Assembly: GCF_902498065.1 (NCBI RefSeq)
Contig: NZ_CABVIR010000002.1
Span: forward strand, 372,001-436,000
Length of the DNA: 64,000 nucleotides
Direction of reading: 5' to 3'
Source: Pseudomonas fluorescens
GTDB taxonomy: Bacteria; Pseudomonadota; Gammaproteobacteria; Pseudomonadales; Pseudomonadaceae
Numbering within the stretch: position 1 is the stretch's first letter; each line of letters begins with the position of its first letter. Shown one piece after another: positions 33,295 through 42,540 of this stretch. Both the position numbers and the translations under genes were made by a program. The notes under the pieces were generated by a model, which saw only the letters and a program-made list of their open reading frames with translations, was not told the DNA's origin and did no database searches.

Positions 33295-33622
33295 GCAGCA
33301 TTCCTAAAGCGATGAGCGGTCGATACTTCTACGGGCTTTTTTGACCGGGGGCGAGCCTGCGGATGCGAATTCAGAAAACCCGGGCCGAAGGTTGCGACGT
33401 GCTCCAGTGTGGCAAGAGCGAGGGGTGGCAACGCTGGATCGGGGCTTGTGATGCCGAAAATGGAGGCTGGAACCCGGCGTACGAGCTTATCAGTACCGAT
33501 CAAAGTCTGAAGGGTAGCGAAAAGCGGCGCCAAGGGGAATGGCAGCAGCGCAGTACTTCGCTTGTACAAGCATCTTGGCGCCAGTACCATTACGGCTCTC
33601 TTTTTCCGGCAGGAGCGGTTGC
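33295..33622. promoter_or_regulatory. Divergent region between gcvR and dapA
   Basis: This 328-bp gap contains no supportable gene. It carries the candidate sigma-70 promoter of dapA near its right end and must contain the gcvR-bcp promoter on the other strand, which I could not place. Confidence 0.5.
33562..33590 (+). promoter_or_regulatory. Candidate sigma-70 promoter of the dapA operon
   Basis: TTGTAC (33562-33567), a 17-nt spacer and TACCAT (33585-33590) lie 32 bp before the dapA ATG, with an AGGAG site between. Four and four of six positions match the consensus hexamers or nearly so. Confidence 0.45.
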
Positions 33623-34501
33623 ATGATTGCGGGCAGTATGGTGGCACTGGTCACACCCATGGATGCACAGGGTCGTCTCGACTGGGACAGCCTGAGCAAA
33701 CTGGTGGACTTTCACCTGCAAAACGGCACCCACGCCATCGTGGCGGTCGGCACGACAGGTGAATCGGCCACGCTAGACGTGAACGAACACATCGAAGTGA
33801 TTCGTTACGTGGTCAAGCAGGTTGCAGGGCGCATTCCGGTGATCGCCGGTACCGGCGCCAACTCGACTCGCGAAGCCATCGAGCTGACCACCAATGCAAA
33901 AACCGCCGGCGCCGATGCTTGCCTGTTGGTGACGCCTTACTACAACAAGCCGACCCAGGAAGGTTTGTACCAGCACTTCAAGGCCATCGCCGAAGCCGTC
34001 GACATTCCGCAAATCCTGTACAACGTGCCGGGCCGTACGGCGTGCGACATGCTGACCGAAACCGTGATTCGCCTGTCGACCGTGAAAAACATCATCGGTA
34101 TCAAGGAAGCCACCGGCGACCTGGCCCGTGCCAAAGCCATCATCGATGGCGTCAGCAAAGACTTCCTGGTGCTGTCCGGTGACGACGCCACCGCAGTCGA
34201 GCTGATTCTGCTCGGCGGTAAAGGCAACATTTCGGTGACCGCCAACGTTGCCCCGCGCGACATGGCCGACCTGTGCAACGCTGCTCTGAAAGGCGATGCC
34301 GTCACGGCCCGCGCGATTCACGAAAAGCTGATGCCGCTCAATAAAACCCTGTTTATCGAATCCAACCCTATCCCCGTGAAATGGGCGCTGCATGAAATGG
34401 GCTTGATGCCGGACGGTATCCGTCTGCCGCTCACCTGGCTCAGCGCTGCCTGTCACGAACCGCTGCGGCAGGCCATGCGCCAGTCCGGCGTACTGGTTTA
34501 A
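33623..34501 (+). CDS. dapA: 4-Hydroxy-tetrahydrodipicolinate synthase
   Basis: A 292-aa class I aldolase that condenses pyruvate with aspartate semialdehyde, the first committed step of lysine and diaminopimelate synthesis. The Schiff-base lysine is in [13 protein letters not shown] near residue 161, the catalytic tyrosine in [12 protein letters not shown] near 133, and the pyruvate-binding GTTGESATL near 43. ATG 33623 follows CAGGAGCGG; upstream open frame to 33539 covers the promoter and is rejected. bamC follows 17 bp later, as in most gammaproteobacteria. Confidence 0.97.
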   Translation: MIAGSMVALVTPMDAQGRLDWDSLSKLVDFHLQNGTHAIVAVGTTGESATLDVNEHIEVIRYVVKQVAGRIPVIAGTGANSTREAIELTTNAKTAGADACLLVTPYYNKPTQEGLYQHFKAIAEAVDIPQILYNVPGRTACDMLTETVIRLSTVKNIIGIKEATGDLARAKAIIDGVSKDFLVLSGDDATAVELILLGGKGNISVTANVAPRDMADLCNAALKGDAVTARAIHEKLMPLNKTLFIESNPIPVKWALHEMGLMPDGIRLPLTWLSAACHEPLRQAMRQSGVLV

Positions 34502-34518
34502 TTGAGGAAGCACTACGC

Positions 34519-35634
34519 ATGAAGCGATTGGCCGGACTTTCCGCACTTGCCTTGATTATCTCCAGCACCAGTGGCTGCGGATGGGTCTGGGGCCCGGAAG
34601 GTTATTTCCGTGACCGTGGTAGCGATTACCTGGAAGCGCAACAGACTGCACCTATGCAAATGCCACCGGACGTCAGCACCGCCAAACGTCTGGATCCGCT
34701 GCTGCCGATTCCTCGCAACGTGGCCGATGACACCGTCAAGGGCGAGTACATCGTGCCGCGTCCGCAGCCACTGTCCGCCGCTGCCGATGCCAGCGCCTAC
34801 TCGCTGCAGAAGACCGGCGACTCTCGCTGGATCGTGGCCCAGAACCCGCCGGCCGAAGTCTGGCCAGTGGCCGTGCAGTTCTTCCAGGACAACGGTTTCC
34901 GTCTGGATGAGCAGCGCCCGCAAACCGGCGAATTCACCACCACCTGGCAGCATTCCGACGAGCTGTCCGCCGCGATGGCAAAACGCCTGAGTGCGGCCGG
35001 TGTCGGCGCCGACAGCGAAACCCGCGTGCGGGTCCGAATCGAGCCAGGCGTGCAGCGCAACACCAGCGAAGTCTATGTGGTCAGCGCCGAGCGTCCTGCC
35101 GGCAGCACCGCCGATGTGGCCTTCACCAACCGTTCGGTCAACACAGGCCTGGACGCGGCACTGGTCGACGATATGCTGGCAAGCATGAGCCGCATCTCGG
35201 AGAAGGGCGGTTCGGTCTCCATGCTGGCTTCGCGTGATTTCGATACGCCAAGTCGCGTCAGCCTGAGCGAAGACGGCAGCGGCAACCCGGTTCTGAACGT
35301 CGGTAACGACCTGGATCGTGCCTGGTCGAGCGTCGGTCGTGCGCTGGAGCAGGGCGAATGGCGCGTTGAAGACATCAACCGCAGCCTGGGCCTGTACTAC
35401 ATCAACCTGGCCGAAAAAGCCGAGAAGAAAGACGAGAAGCCTGGTTTCCTCAGCGGCTTGTTCGGCAGCAAGCCGGACAAGGAAGAAGTTGAAGCCCGTG
35501 CCGAGCGTTATCAGGTTCGCCTGAGCAAGGTCGGCGATACCGTTCAGGTCACCGTCGAGAAAAACATCAACACCGTGGCGCCGGCTGACGTGGCGCGCAA
35601 AGTGTTGAGCGTGATTCAGGACAACCTGGGCTGA
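34519..35634 (+). CDS. bamC: Outer membrane assembly lipoprotein BamC (NlpB)
   Basis: A 371-aa lipoprotein subunit of the BAM complex that inserts beta-barrel proteins into the outer membrane. The signal peptide ends in the lipobox TSGC (Cys-20). The unstructured N-terminal stretch that binds BamD is visible (about 22-100, YFRDRGSDYLEAQQ then PLPIPRNVADDTVKGEYIVPRPQPL-like), followed by two helix-grip domains (about 105-215 and 255-370). Tight coupling to dapA matches other gammaproteobacteria. Confidence 0.94.
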   Translation: MKRLAGLSALALIISSTSGCGWVWGPEGYFRDRGSDYLEAQQTAPMQMPPDVSTAKRLDPLLPIPRNVADDTVKGEYIVPRPQPLSAAADASAYSLQKTGDSRWIVAQNPPAEVWPVAVQFFQDNGFRLDEQRPQTGEFTTTWQHSDELSAAMAKRLSAAGVGADSETRVRVRIEPGVQRNTSEVYVVSAERPAGSTADVAFTNRSVNTGLDAALVDDMLASMSRISEKGGSVSMLASRDFDTPSRVSLSEDGSGNPVLNVGNDLDRAWSSVGRALEQGEWRVEDINRSLGLYYINLAEKAEKKDEKPGFLSGLFGSKPDKEEVEARAERYQVRLSKVGDTVQVTVEKNINTVAPADVARKVLSVIQDNLG

Positions 35635-35638
35635 TCAC

Positions 35639-36397
35639 ATGCGTTTTGCCGTTCTCGGCAGCGGTAGCCAAGGGAACGGCACGCTGATAGCCAGCGCTGA
35701 TACGTATGTGCTGGTGGATTGTGGTTTCTCCTTGCGGGAAACCGAAAAACGCTTGCTGCGCCTGGGTGTGAACCCGGCGCAACTGAGCGCGATACTCGTG
35801 ACCCACGAACATGCCGACCACGTGCATGGCGTGGGTTTGCTGTCTCGGCGCTACAATCTGCCTGTCTACCTCAGTCGCGGCACCCTGCGCGGGATGCGCA
35901 AACCGATTGAACCGGCTGGCCTTCTGGCCGGCGGCGAGCAACTGCAGATCGGCGCACTGAGCATCGGCGTCATTGCCGTGGCCCACGATGCACAGGAACC
36001 GACGCAATATGTGTTCAGTGACGGTGAGCGGCGCTTCGGCCTGTTGACCGACCTGGGCTCATACTGCAACAAAGTGCTGGACGGCTATCGTGACCTCGAT
36101 GCGTTGATGATCGAGGCCAACCATTGCCGTGACATGCTGGCTCGCGGTCACTACCCGTACTTTCTCAAGCAGCGGGTGGGTGGTGAACTGGGACATTTGA
36201 ACAACCACCAGGCGGCATTCCTGGTGTCCGAGTTGGGCTGGCAAGGCCTGCAACACCTGGTCCTGGCCCATCTGAGCAGCAAGAACAACCTGCCGCAGCT
36301 GGCCCGGCAATGTTTTGTCGACACCCTCGGGTGCGACCCGGACTGGCTGCAACTGGCCGATCAAGATTCAGGGCTCGACTGGCGACACATCGCCTAG
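35639..36397 (+). CDS. MBL-fold metallohydrolase (YycJ/WalJ-like)
   Basis: A 252-aa cytoplasmic metallo-beta-lactamase-fold hydrolase. The metal-binding THEHADHVHG is at about residues 59-68, with further ligands in VAHDAQEPT and LTDLG (about 120-142) and AHLSSKNN near 213. The N-terminus MRFAVLGSGSQGNGTLI is the YycJ signature. The family is thought to act on nucleic acids, but the substrate is unknown. It lies 4 bp after bamC and 28 bp before purC, so it belongs to the dapA-bamC-purC transcript. Confidence 0.88.
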   Translation: MRFAVLGSGSQGNGTLIASADTYVLVDCGFSLRETEKRLLRLGVNPAQLSAILVTHEHADHVHGVGLLSRRYNLPVYLSRGTLRGMRKPIEPAGLLAGGEQLQIGALSIGVIAVAHDAQEPTQYVFSDGERRFGLLTDLGSYCNKVLDGYRDLDALMIEANHCRDMLARGHYPYFLKQRVGGELGHLNNHQAAFLVSELGWQGLQHLVLAHLSSKNNLPQLARQCFVDTLGCDPDWLQLADQDSGLDWRHIA

Positions 36398-36425
36398 CCC
36401 ACCTACTTAGCAAGCGGAGCCCATC

Positions 36426-37139
36426 ATGGAAAAACGTGAAGAACTCTACCGCGGCAAAGCCAAATCGGTTTTCAAGACCGACGACGCTGACCGCTTGATC
36501 CTGCTGTTTCGCAACGACACTTCGGCGTTCGACGGCAAGCGCATCGAGCAGCTCGACCGCAAAGGCATGGTGAACAACAAGTTCAACGCCTTCATCATGC
36601 AGAAACTCGAAGCCGCCGGCGTGCCGACCCAATTCGACAAACTGCTGGGCGACAACGAATGCCTGGTGAAAAAACTCGACATGATCCCGGTCGAGTGCGT
36701 CGTGCGTAACTACGCCGCCGGCAGCCTGGTCAAGCGCCTGGGCGTCGAAGAAGGCATGAAGCTCAACCCTTACACCTTCGAACTGTTCCTGAAGGACGAC
36801 GCCAAGGGTGACCCGTTCATCAACGAATCCCACGTCGTGGCCTTCGGTTGGGGCACCGCCGAGCAACTGGTTCGCATGAAAGAACTGTCGCTCAAGGTCA
36901 ACGAAGTCCTGAGCAAACTGTTCGACGACGCCGGCCTGCTGCTGGTCGACTTCAAACTCGAATTCGGCGTGTTCTCCGACGGCTCCATCGTCCTGGGCGA
37001 CGAGTTCAGCCCGGACGGCTGCCGTCTGTGGGACAAGGCCACCGGCAAGAAAATGGACAAGGACCGCTTCCGTCAGGGCCTCGGTGACGTTATCGAAGCC
37101 TACGAAGAAGTCGCCAATCGTCTGGGCGTACCGCTTTAA
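36426..37139 (+). CDS. purC: Phosphoribosylaminoimidazole-succinocarboxamide synthase
   Basis: A 237-aa enzyme of purine synthesis that joins CAIR and aspartate using ATP to give SAICAR. The N-terminal [19 protein letters not shown] nucleotide-binding loop and the signature [17 protein letters not shown] (about 96-112) and VDFKLEFG...[14 protein letters not shown] region (about 176-205) are intact. AGCGGAG lies before the ATG. It is the last gene of the dapA-bamC-MBL-purC block, a conserved order in Pseudomonas. Confidence 0.97.
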   Translation: MEKREELYRGKAKSVFKTDDADRLILLFRNDTSAFDGKRIEQLDRKGMVNNKFNAFIMQKLEAAGVPTQFDKLLGDNECLVKKLDMIPVECVVRNYAAGSLVKRLGVEEGMKLNPYTFELFLKDDAKGDPFINESHVVAFGWGTAEQLVRMKELSLKVNEVLSKLFDDAGLLLVDFKLEFGVFSDGSIVLGDEFSPDGCRLWDKATGKKMDKDRFRQGLGDVIEAYEEVANRLGVPL

Positions 37140-37183
37140 TCGACGCAAGCATCTGATAGCACGGAAAAATTTCGCTTAGGGGG

Positions 37184-37212
37184 TTCGCTTCCGGCAAAAG
37201 TGTTGTTATGAT
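37184..37212 (+). promoter_or_regulatory. Probable tRNA-Ser promoter with GC-rich discriminator
   Basis: TTCGCT (37184-37189), a 17-nt spacer and TATGAT (37207-37212) are followed by the GC-rich GCGCGCCG right before the tRNA. A GC-rich discriminator is typical of stringently controlled stable-RNA promoters. The -35 half is weak. Confidence 0.5.
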
Positions 37213-37222
37213 GCGCGCCGTT

Positions 37223-37312
37223 GGAGAGATGCCAGAGTGGCCGAATGGGACGGATTCGAAATCCGTTGTACCTTCACCGGTACCTAGGGTTCGAATCCCT
37301 ATCTCTCCGCCA
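37223..37312 (+). tRNA. tRNA-Ser (anticodon CGA)
   Basis: A 90-nt class II tRNA with a long variable arm. The acceptor stem GGAGAGA pairs with TCTCTCC (37302-37308), followed by discriminator G and encoded CCA (37310-37312). The anticodon stem ACGGA/TCCGT encloses the loop TTCGAAA, giving anticodon CGA for UCG codons. The T arm reads GGTTCGAATCC. A terminator follows. Confidence 0.97.
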
Positions 37313-37319
37313 TTACATA

Positions 37320-37359
37320 GAAAAAGCCCCGTAGCTGAATAAGCTACGGGGCTTTTTCG
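37320..37359 (+). terminator. Rho-independent terminator after tRNA-Ser
   Basis: AAAAAGCCCCGTAGCT, a short loop and AGCTACGGGGCTTTTT form a long perfect stem with A and T runs on the two sides, so it can act in both directions. Confidence 0.95.
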
Positions 37360-37688
37360 TTTCTGGTCGTTTTTTTTGGCGATTTTGGAGCGCGGTAGCA
37401 GGGCCGCATTCAGCCGCAACGGGGTGGATGTCGCAAAGCGTACAGTTTTTATTTTGCGTAGGAGCCGTCAGCATACTGGCGTAAGAAAAACACGTCCGTT
37501 CACGAGAAAAGTTACTCAACCAAGTAGCTCCAATTACCACTCCCCGTCTCTACAGGTTGCCGCTCCAATCAAGGGTTTTCTCTCGAAATATCCCCTGACA
37601 TTGCAAAGCCTCGCCCCCCAAAAACCTCATCTACTCTGGTTTCGCAGGTCACTGATCTGCCGTCATCAGCAATCGCAAGGAGCGATCA
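37360..37688. other. Intergenic region with no recognised feature
   Basis: These 329 bp between the tRNA terminator and the YegP-like gene contain short open frames on both strands but none with a family resemblance or good start. No repeat or mobile-element remnant is seen, although the 3' side of a tRNA gene is a common integration site. Confidence 0.5.
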
Positions 37689-37880
37689 ATGTATTTTGAG
37701 ATTTACAGGCAAACCCGTGGCACCGCGCAGACTGGCAAAGGTCAATGGCGGTGGCGTTTGCGGGCGGGGAACCATGAAACGATTGCCAGCGGGGAGTCTT
37801 ACGTCAACAAGGCGGATTGCGTGCATGCCATCAGCCTGATCAAGGGCACTGAGGATCAGACCCCGGTGAAGGAAATCTAG
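37689..37880 (+). CDS. YegP family (DUF1508) small protein
   Basis: A 63-aa protein built of a single DUF1508 unit: the repeat core WRWRLRAGNHETIASGESY is at residues 20-38 and CVHAISLIK at 44-52. E. coli YegP has two such units. The ATG follows AAGGAG. The function of the family is unknown; it is often induced under stress. It appears monocistronic. Confidence 0.85.
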   Translation: MYFEIYRQTRGTAQTGKGQWRWRLRAGNHETIASGESYVNKADCVHAISLIKGTEDQTPVKEI

Positions 37881-38026
37881 GCCTGGACCGGTGAAGCTGC
37901 TCAATCAGGGCAGCTTCGTTTCAAACAGCCTCGCTTCGGATTGAACGCAAACTGCTTGAGTCGCATAGACGCCGCTTGGGACAGCTACCTAAACTGTCGG
38001 CAGTTAGGGACACCCTGGGGCAGTGG

Positions 38027-38953
38027 ATGAATCGCAACGAACTACGCAAGGCGGATATCAACCTGATGGTGGTGTTCGAAACCTTGATGCTCGAACGCAA
38101 CGTTACCCGGGTGGCGGAGAAGTTGTTTCTCGGGCAGCCGACCATCAGCTCGGCCCTCAACCGCTTGCGCACGATGTTCAACGACCCGCTGTTTATCCGG
38201 GTGGGTCATCGGATGGAGCCGACCGCCAGGGCCGAGGAGCTGATTCAGTATTTGTCGCCAGCACTGGACTCGTTGTCAGTGGCGTTGAGCCTGACCCATG
38301 ATTTCGATCCCGCCGTCAGCACCATGACCTTTCGTATCGGGCTGTCGGACGATGTCGAGTTTGGCTTGTTGCCGCCGTTGCTGCGCGCCCTGCGTCAGGA
38401 AGCGCCAAAAGTGGTATTTGTGGTTCAGCATGTCGATTACTGGCGAATTCCCGATTTGCTGGCATCCGGTGACATTACAGTGGGTATCAGCCAGACCCGC
38501 GGTCTCCCGGCCAATGCCAAGCGCAAATTGCTGCGGCACATCCAGCCCATGATCTTGCGCGCCGATGCGTCCGACACGCCGCTGACCCTCGATGAGTACT
38601 GCTCGCGCCCGCACGTGCTGGTGTCTCACACCGCCAACGTCAGTGGTTACGCTGACGAGTGGCTGGCGGATATCGGTCGTACGCGTCAGGTGGTGCTATC
38701 CGTGCCGCAGTACAGTTCGTTGCCGGCCTTGCTCGCCGGAACCGACCTGATCGCCAGCCTGCCGGATTACACCGCCGAGGCGATGGCGGCGTCCGGGCAA
38801 CTGTTCACGGAGCCTTTTCCGTTCAAGACACCAACCCTAGACCTGTCCATGGTCTGGCTCAGTCATGTCGATACCGACCCTGCCGAGCGCTGGTTGCGCT
38901 CGCGACTGGAGGCGTTCATGAGTGAGCGCTTTGTATCGCCGCCGTCCCGGTGA
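38027..38953 (+). CDS. LysR family transcriptional regulator (LeuO/NodD-like clade)
   Basis: A 308-aa DNA-binding regulator. The N-terminal winged helix-turn-helix is at about 8-65 (RKADINLMVVFETLMLERNVTRVAEKLFLGQPTISSALNRL), and a periplasmic-binding-like effector domain follows. The DLNLL-type start and the PTARAEEL linker place it with LeuO/NodD-like LysR proteins. ATG 38027 is chosen; the open frame extends to 37976 but the extra 17 residues are not family-like. It is followed by a small isomerase gene 57 bp later, a possible target; the effector is unknown. Confidence 0.85.
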   Translation: MNRNELRKADINLMVVFETLMLERNVTRVAEKLFLGQPTISSALNRLRTMFNDPLFIRVGHRMEPTARAEELIQYLSPALDSLSVALSLTHDFDPAVSTMTFRIGLSDDVEFGLLPPLLRALRQEAPKVVFVVQHVDYWRIPDLLASGDITVGISQTRGLPANAKRKLLRHIQPMILRADASDTPLTLDEYCSRPHVLVSHTANVSGYADEWLADIGRTRQVVLSVPQYSSLPALLAGTDLIASLPDYTAEAMAASGQLFTEPFPFKTPTLDLSMVWLSHVDTDPAERWLRSRLEAFMSERFVSPPSR

Positions 38954-39010
38954 GCAGGACAACTCTGTGTTATATGTACGACCTTTCCGCCAGCCTCAAG
39001 GAGCCACGCC

Positions 39011-39376
39011 ATGCCTCACCTGCACATGGAATACACCGCCAACCTGCCTGATTTGAACGCCGACGTGGCGTTGATCCGGCTCAACAATGCGCTGGTGGCT
39101 TCCGGTCAGTTTGCTGCCGAGTACGACATCAAAAGCCGAGCAGTCAAGATCGAAACCTTCAAGGTCGGTACGGCAATGGCTGAGCGGGCTTTCGTGCATG
39201 TGAAACTGGCGTTGTTGAGTGGGCGCTCGCCGCAGATCAAAAAACAGTTGTCTGAAAGCCTGCTGGCAGTGGTGCAGGACCTGTGTGTATGGCCGACGGG
39301 GGTTGAAGTGCAGTTGGCGGTGGAAATCCTCGACATTGATCGAGAGTCCTATAGCAAAGTCGCCATCAACCACTGA
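39011..39376 (+). CDS. 5-Carboxymethyl-2-hydroxymuconate delta-isomerase family protein
   Basis: A 121-aa tautomerase-superfamily enzyme. The N-terminal MPHLHMEYTANL supplies the catalytic Pro-2, and the C-terminal RESYSKVAINH is typical of the HpcD/HpaF family (usually about 125 aa). That enzyme isomerises an intermediate of homoprotocatechuate degradation. None of the other hpa genes is here, so it may serve another substrate. AAGGAG precedes the ATG. Its 3' end lies 3 bp from the convergent LysR gene. Confidence 0.85.
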   Translation: MPHLHMEYTANLPDLNADVALIRLNNALVASGQFAAEYDIKSRAVKIETFKVGTAMAERAFVHVKLALLSGRSPQIKKQLSESLLAVVQDLCVWPTGVEVQLAVEILDIDRESYSKVAINH

Positions 39377-39379
39377 GTT

Positions 39380-40324
39380 TCAGGCCGTTGCCTGTTCAGT
39401 GCAGGCCTTGACCACCTGTTCACGCAACCAGATATTGGCGCTGTCCTGATCGGCGCCTTGACTCCATTGCATGTCGAGAGTGAAACCCGGCAAGCCTGTG
39501 GGCGCTTCGCAGTGATTGAAGATCGCTTCGCTGGCCAGTAAATGCTGGATGCGTCGGGGCAGGGTAACGATGAAGTCGGTCCCGGTGATCATTTTCAGTG
39601 CTGCGCTGTAGCTGTTTGAGCGTGCGATGATTTGGCGTTTTTGCGCTTGCTGTGCCAGCCAGCCATCAACCATGTTGGTGGTCGACGTCCAGGGGGTAGG
39701 AAACACGTGCCGGCGTTCGGTGAAGGCTTGCAGACTTAAACGCGGCTCCAGGGGCGTGGCTCGTGTATCGAAGACACAGACCAGATCATCCTCCAGCAGC
39801 AGGCGGGATTTGAAGTCGGTGTGATTGCGATGAAAATTCGGGCCGAAGCAAATCACCAGGTCGAGACTGCCGTCACGCAGTTCATCGGCCGGAATGTCGG
39901 TTTCGAACTTGTGCATGTTGACCATCACCGGTAAATCGGCGGAATCAAAGCTTTTCAATAGACGCGGCAGGATTAACTGCTCGAAGTATTCCGGTGCGCA
40001 AATATTGAAGGTGACCGGTTGCAGAGTAGGGTCGAACGCCTGCGCCCCGGCGTGACAGAGGTTGATGCTTTCGAGGATTTTCAGCACGTGGGTGTACATG
40101 GTGCTGGCTTTGTAAGTGGGGCGCATCCCCGCGCGGGTGTTGATGAACAACTCGTCTTCGAACGCGCAGCGTAGCTTTTTCAAGCAGTAACTGACGGTGG
40201 ACTGACTGACGCAGAGCGATTCGGACACTACGGTGACGCTGCTTTGTTCATACACGGCGACAAACACCATGAGGTCCTGCATGTCGAGTTTTCTAAGCAA
40301 GTTACTGTTCAGCATCCATTCCAT
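39380..40324 (-). CDS. LysR family transcriptional regulator
   Basis: A 314-aa regulator with an N-terminal helix-turn-helix at about 14-70 (LDMQDLMVFVAVYEQSSVTVVSESLCVSQSTVSYCLKKL) and an effector-binding domain of the substrate-binding-protein fold from about 95. The sequence is distinct from the neighbouring LysR at 38027, so they are not a recent duplication. It lies 96 bp downstream of the drug/metabolite transporter gene on the same strand; it may regulate that gene or the transporters upstream. The effector is unknown. Confidence 0.85.
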   Translation of the reverse strand: MEWMLNSNLLRKLDMQDLMVFVAVYEQSSVTVVSESLCVSQSTVSYCLKKLRCAFEDELFINTRAGMRPTYKASTMYTHVLKILESINLCHAGAQAFDPTLQPVTFNICAPEYFEQLILPRLLKSFDSADLPVMVNMHKFETDIPADELRDGSLDLVICFGPNFHRNHTDFKSRLLLEDDLVCVFDTRATPLEPRLSLQAFTERRHVFPTPWTSTTNMVDGWLAQQAQKRQIIARSNSYSAALKMITGTDFIVTLPRRIQHLLASEAIFNHCEAPTGLPGFTLDMQWSQGADQDSANIWLREQVVKACTEQATA

Positions 40325-40420
40325 CTCGCTGTGATCCTTGCGCTGACTGAGCGCAGACTCGTTCGGAAGATCCTAACGGAACGATGGTTCCAGGAGAATG
40401 CCTTGTGGGAAGTTTCCCTT

Positions 40421-41341
40421 TTAGTTGTGAGGCAGTGCCAAATGCACAGTGCGACGGCTGGAGATCAATAACGCCAGCATGCCGATGCCTACGAGTACAG
40501 CGCCGACGATTTCCAGCGGCAGTGGTGATTGACGCCACCAGAACCAATGAAACAGCGTGATGAACAATGTGCTCAGGTAAATGTAGGAAATAACCGAGGA
40601 GGGGGCGATGACGCCGATGGCCCGGTGCAGCAACCAGAAGGTCGCCAAGGTGGCGAACAGCGCCAGGTAAACCAGCCAGTAAAAATCGTTCAGGGTCAGC
40701 AACGACGCGGATCGCCAGCCGCCACTGAACCCACAGAACACCAGCAGGAACAACGCACCGAACAGCATGTTCCAGAAGGTCATGCCCACCGGGCCACGGC
40801 CCTTGAGGCTGCTGGTTTTAAGCCGTTGACTCAGGGGCGAATAGAGCGCCATCGCCAGGCAACCGAGCCCGTACACCCACACCGCATAGAGCGACGGCAA
40901 CTCGCCCGGACCCGCGCCTTTCAACACCAGCAGCACGGCTCCGACGGCCGCGATCAGCATCGGCAATACCCGTTGTTTGAGGCTGCTGTCCGGCATCAAT
41001 ACGGCTTCGAAAAGCAGAGTCAGCAAGGGCACCAGCGTGAACATTGTGCCGGTGTTGACCGCGGAGGTGTAGCGCAGCGCTTCGAACAACGAGCCAAAAT
41101 ACACGGCCAGCAGCAAGCCGAGGACCGCATGGCCGAACAGGCCGCATCGGGTCATGGCGGTGTCACCCTTGAGTAGCAGCAACGGTAAAAACACGAGGGC
41201 GCAAAATAACAGGCGCAAACCGGTCAGCAGGATCGGATCAATGGTTTGACTGACCTGTGCCGCCGCGGAAAACGAAGCAGCAATCAACAGCGCCCAGAGC
41301 AGCATGCCGACGTGGGCGGCGGCGAAACCGGTGTGTTTCAT
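40421..41341 (-). CDS. DMT superfamily (EamA) transporter
   Basis: A 306-aa inner-membrane protein with ten predicted helices in two EamA repeats (about 5-135 and 150-295). ATG 41341 gives a start directly in the first helix (MKHTGFAAAHVGMLLWALLIA); the open frame runs far upstream into the neighbouring gene and is discounted. EamA proteins usually export amino acids or other metabolites. It begins 14 bp after the stop of the MFS gene, so the two transporter genes are probably cotranscribed. Confidence 0.85.
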   Translation of the reverse strand: MKHTGFAAAHVGMLLWALLIAASFSAAAQVSQTIDPILLTGLRLLFCALVFLPLLLLKGDTAMTRCGLFGHAVLGLLLAVYFGSLFEALRYTSAVNTGTMFTLVPLLTLLFEAVLMPDSSLKQRVLPMLIAAVGAVLLVLKGAGPGELPSLYAVWVYGLGCLAMALYSPLSQRLKTSSLKGRGPVGMTFWNMLFGALFLLVFCGFSGGWRSASLLTLNDFYWLVYLALFATLATFWLLHRAIGVIAPSSVISYIYLSTLFITLFHWFWWRQSPLPLEIVGAVLVGIGMLALLISSRRTVHLALPHN

Positions 41342-41355
41342 GAGGGGCGTCCGGG

Positions 41356-42540
41356 TCAGTGAATGTGGCGGGCGTAGTGCCGCGGGTTGAATCGCAGGAC
41401 CATCAACATCATCAGCGCCATGACGCCGGTGAGTGACCACCAGGCCCATTCGAAACTGCCAAGTTGATCGCGGATCATTCCGGCCATCAGTGGCGAGAGA
41501 CCGGCGATCAGGTAGCCGATGCCTTGGACAAAGGCCGTCAGCCCGCCCGCACGTTGCGGGTTGTCCAGGTGATCCAGCGACACGATCAGGCTCATCGGGA
41601 ACAGTCCGCCAATGCCCAGCCCCAGCAGGCACGGCCATAACAGACTCAGGTGTCGCGGGCACACAATCAGCCCGCAGAAACCGGCCATGATCAGCACCAG
41701 CAACACCACTAGCACCAGGCGACGGTCACGACTGCGGTTAGCGATCGCAGGCGTCAGCAAGCCAGACAGTACTTCCATGGCTGTCAGAAAACCTAACAAC
41801 AAACCGGCGTTTTGTTCGCTCCAGCCTTTTTCCACGTAGTACGGCGCCAGCCAGGCCAGCACACAGGTGTAGGACGCCGTGCCCAGGCCGAAGAAGATCG
41901 CGAGTAACCAGGCGCGGGAATGGGTGAAGAACGACCCGTTTCGTTGCACTTGAGCGGGCCGTGCCGGCATCGCCGAACGTTGGCCGAACCAAAACAGTAG
42001 TGCCACCAATGCCAGGATTGCCCAGACCGCCAGGCCTGTCCGCCAACTGCCGGTGCGCGTCATCACCAGCGGCGCGAAGGACGCGGCGAGGGCGGCGCCT
42101 CCCATGATCGACGTGACGTAGAGGCCCATGCACACGGAAACGTTGTCGCTGAAACGCGACTTGATCAGTGCCGGCATCAACGCTTGAATCAGTGCGATAC
42201 CGACGCCCGCCAGAACGGCACTGAGGATCAGTTCGGCTGCCGAGTCAAGGAACAGGCGCGACACCGTTGCCAAGCCGATAATCAGCAACGACACCTGCAC
42301 CGTGCGCTGTTCGCCGAGCCATTGACTGACGCTGAGGCCGACGAACATCGCCATCCCCATGGCCATTACCGGCAACATGGTCAGCAGCGACGCCAGGCTG
42401 AAACTCAGCGGGATGTCGCCGCGAATCGCCGAGAGCAAAGGGCCGACCGCGGCCATGGAAGGGCGCAGGTTCAGGGCGACGAGCATGATGCTGACCATCA
42501 ACCAGAAGGCAGGGCGGGAAGTGGCGCGGACGTTTTCCAT
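41356..42540 (-). CDS. MFS transporter, CynX/NimT family
   Basis: A 394-aa inner-membrane protein with twelve hydrophobic segments. The N-terminal NLRPSMAAVGPLLSAIRGDI is the hallmark of the CynX/NimT subfamily (cyanate and 2-nitroimidazole transporters). ATG 42540 is chosen over an upstream TTG at 42561. Substrate is unknown; the neighbouring gene is a second exporter-type transporter on the same strand, and a divergent glutamine-synthetase-like gene lies 415 bp away. Confidence 0.87.
   Translation of the reverse strand: MENVRATSRPAFWLMVSIMLVALNLRPSMAAVGPLLSAIRGDIPLSFSLASLLTMLPVMAMGMAMFVGLSVSQWLGEQRTVQVSLLIIGLATVSRLFLDSAAELILSAVLAGVGIALIQALMPALIKSRFSDNVSVCMGLYVTSIMGGAALAASFAPLVMTRTGSWRTGLAVWAILALVALLFWFGQRSAMPARPAQVQRNGSFFTHSRAWLLAIFFGLGTASYTCVLAWLAPYYVEKGWSEQNAGLLLGFLTAMEVLSGLLTPAIANRSRDRRLVLVVLLVLIMAGFCGLIVCPRHLSLLWPCLLGLGIGGLFPMSLIVSLDHLDNPQRAGGLTAFVQGIGYLIAGLSPLMAGMIRDQLGSFEWAWWSLTGVMALMMLMVLRFNPRHYARHIH

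Noticed and set aside
37223..37688. tRNA-Ser as a genomic island insertion site
   Set aside because: No integrase, direct repeat of the tRNA 3' end or foreign-looking genes follow within the window.
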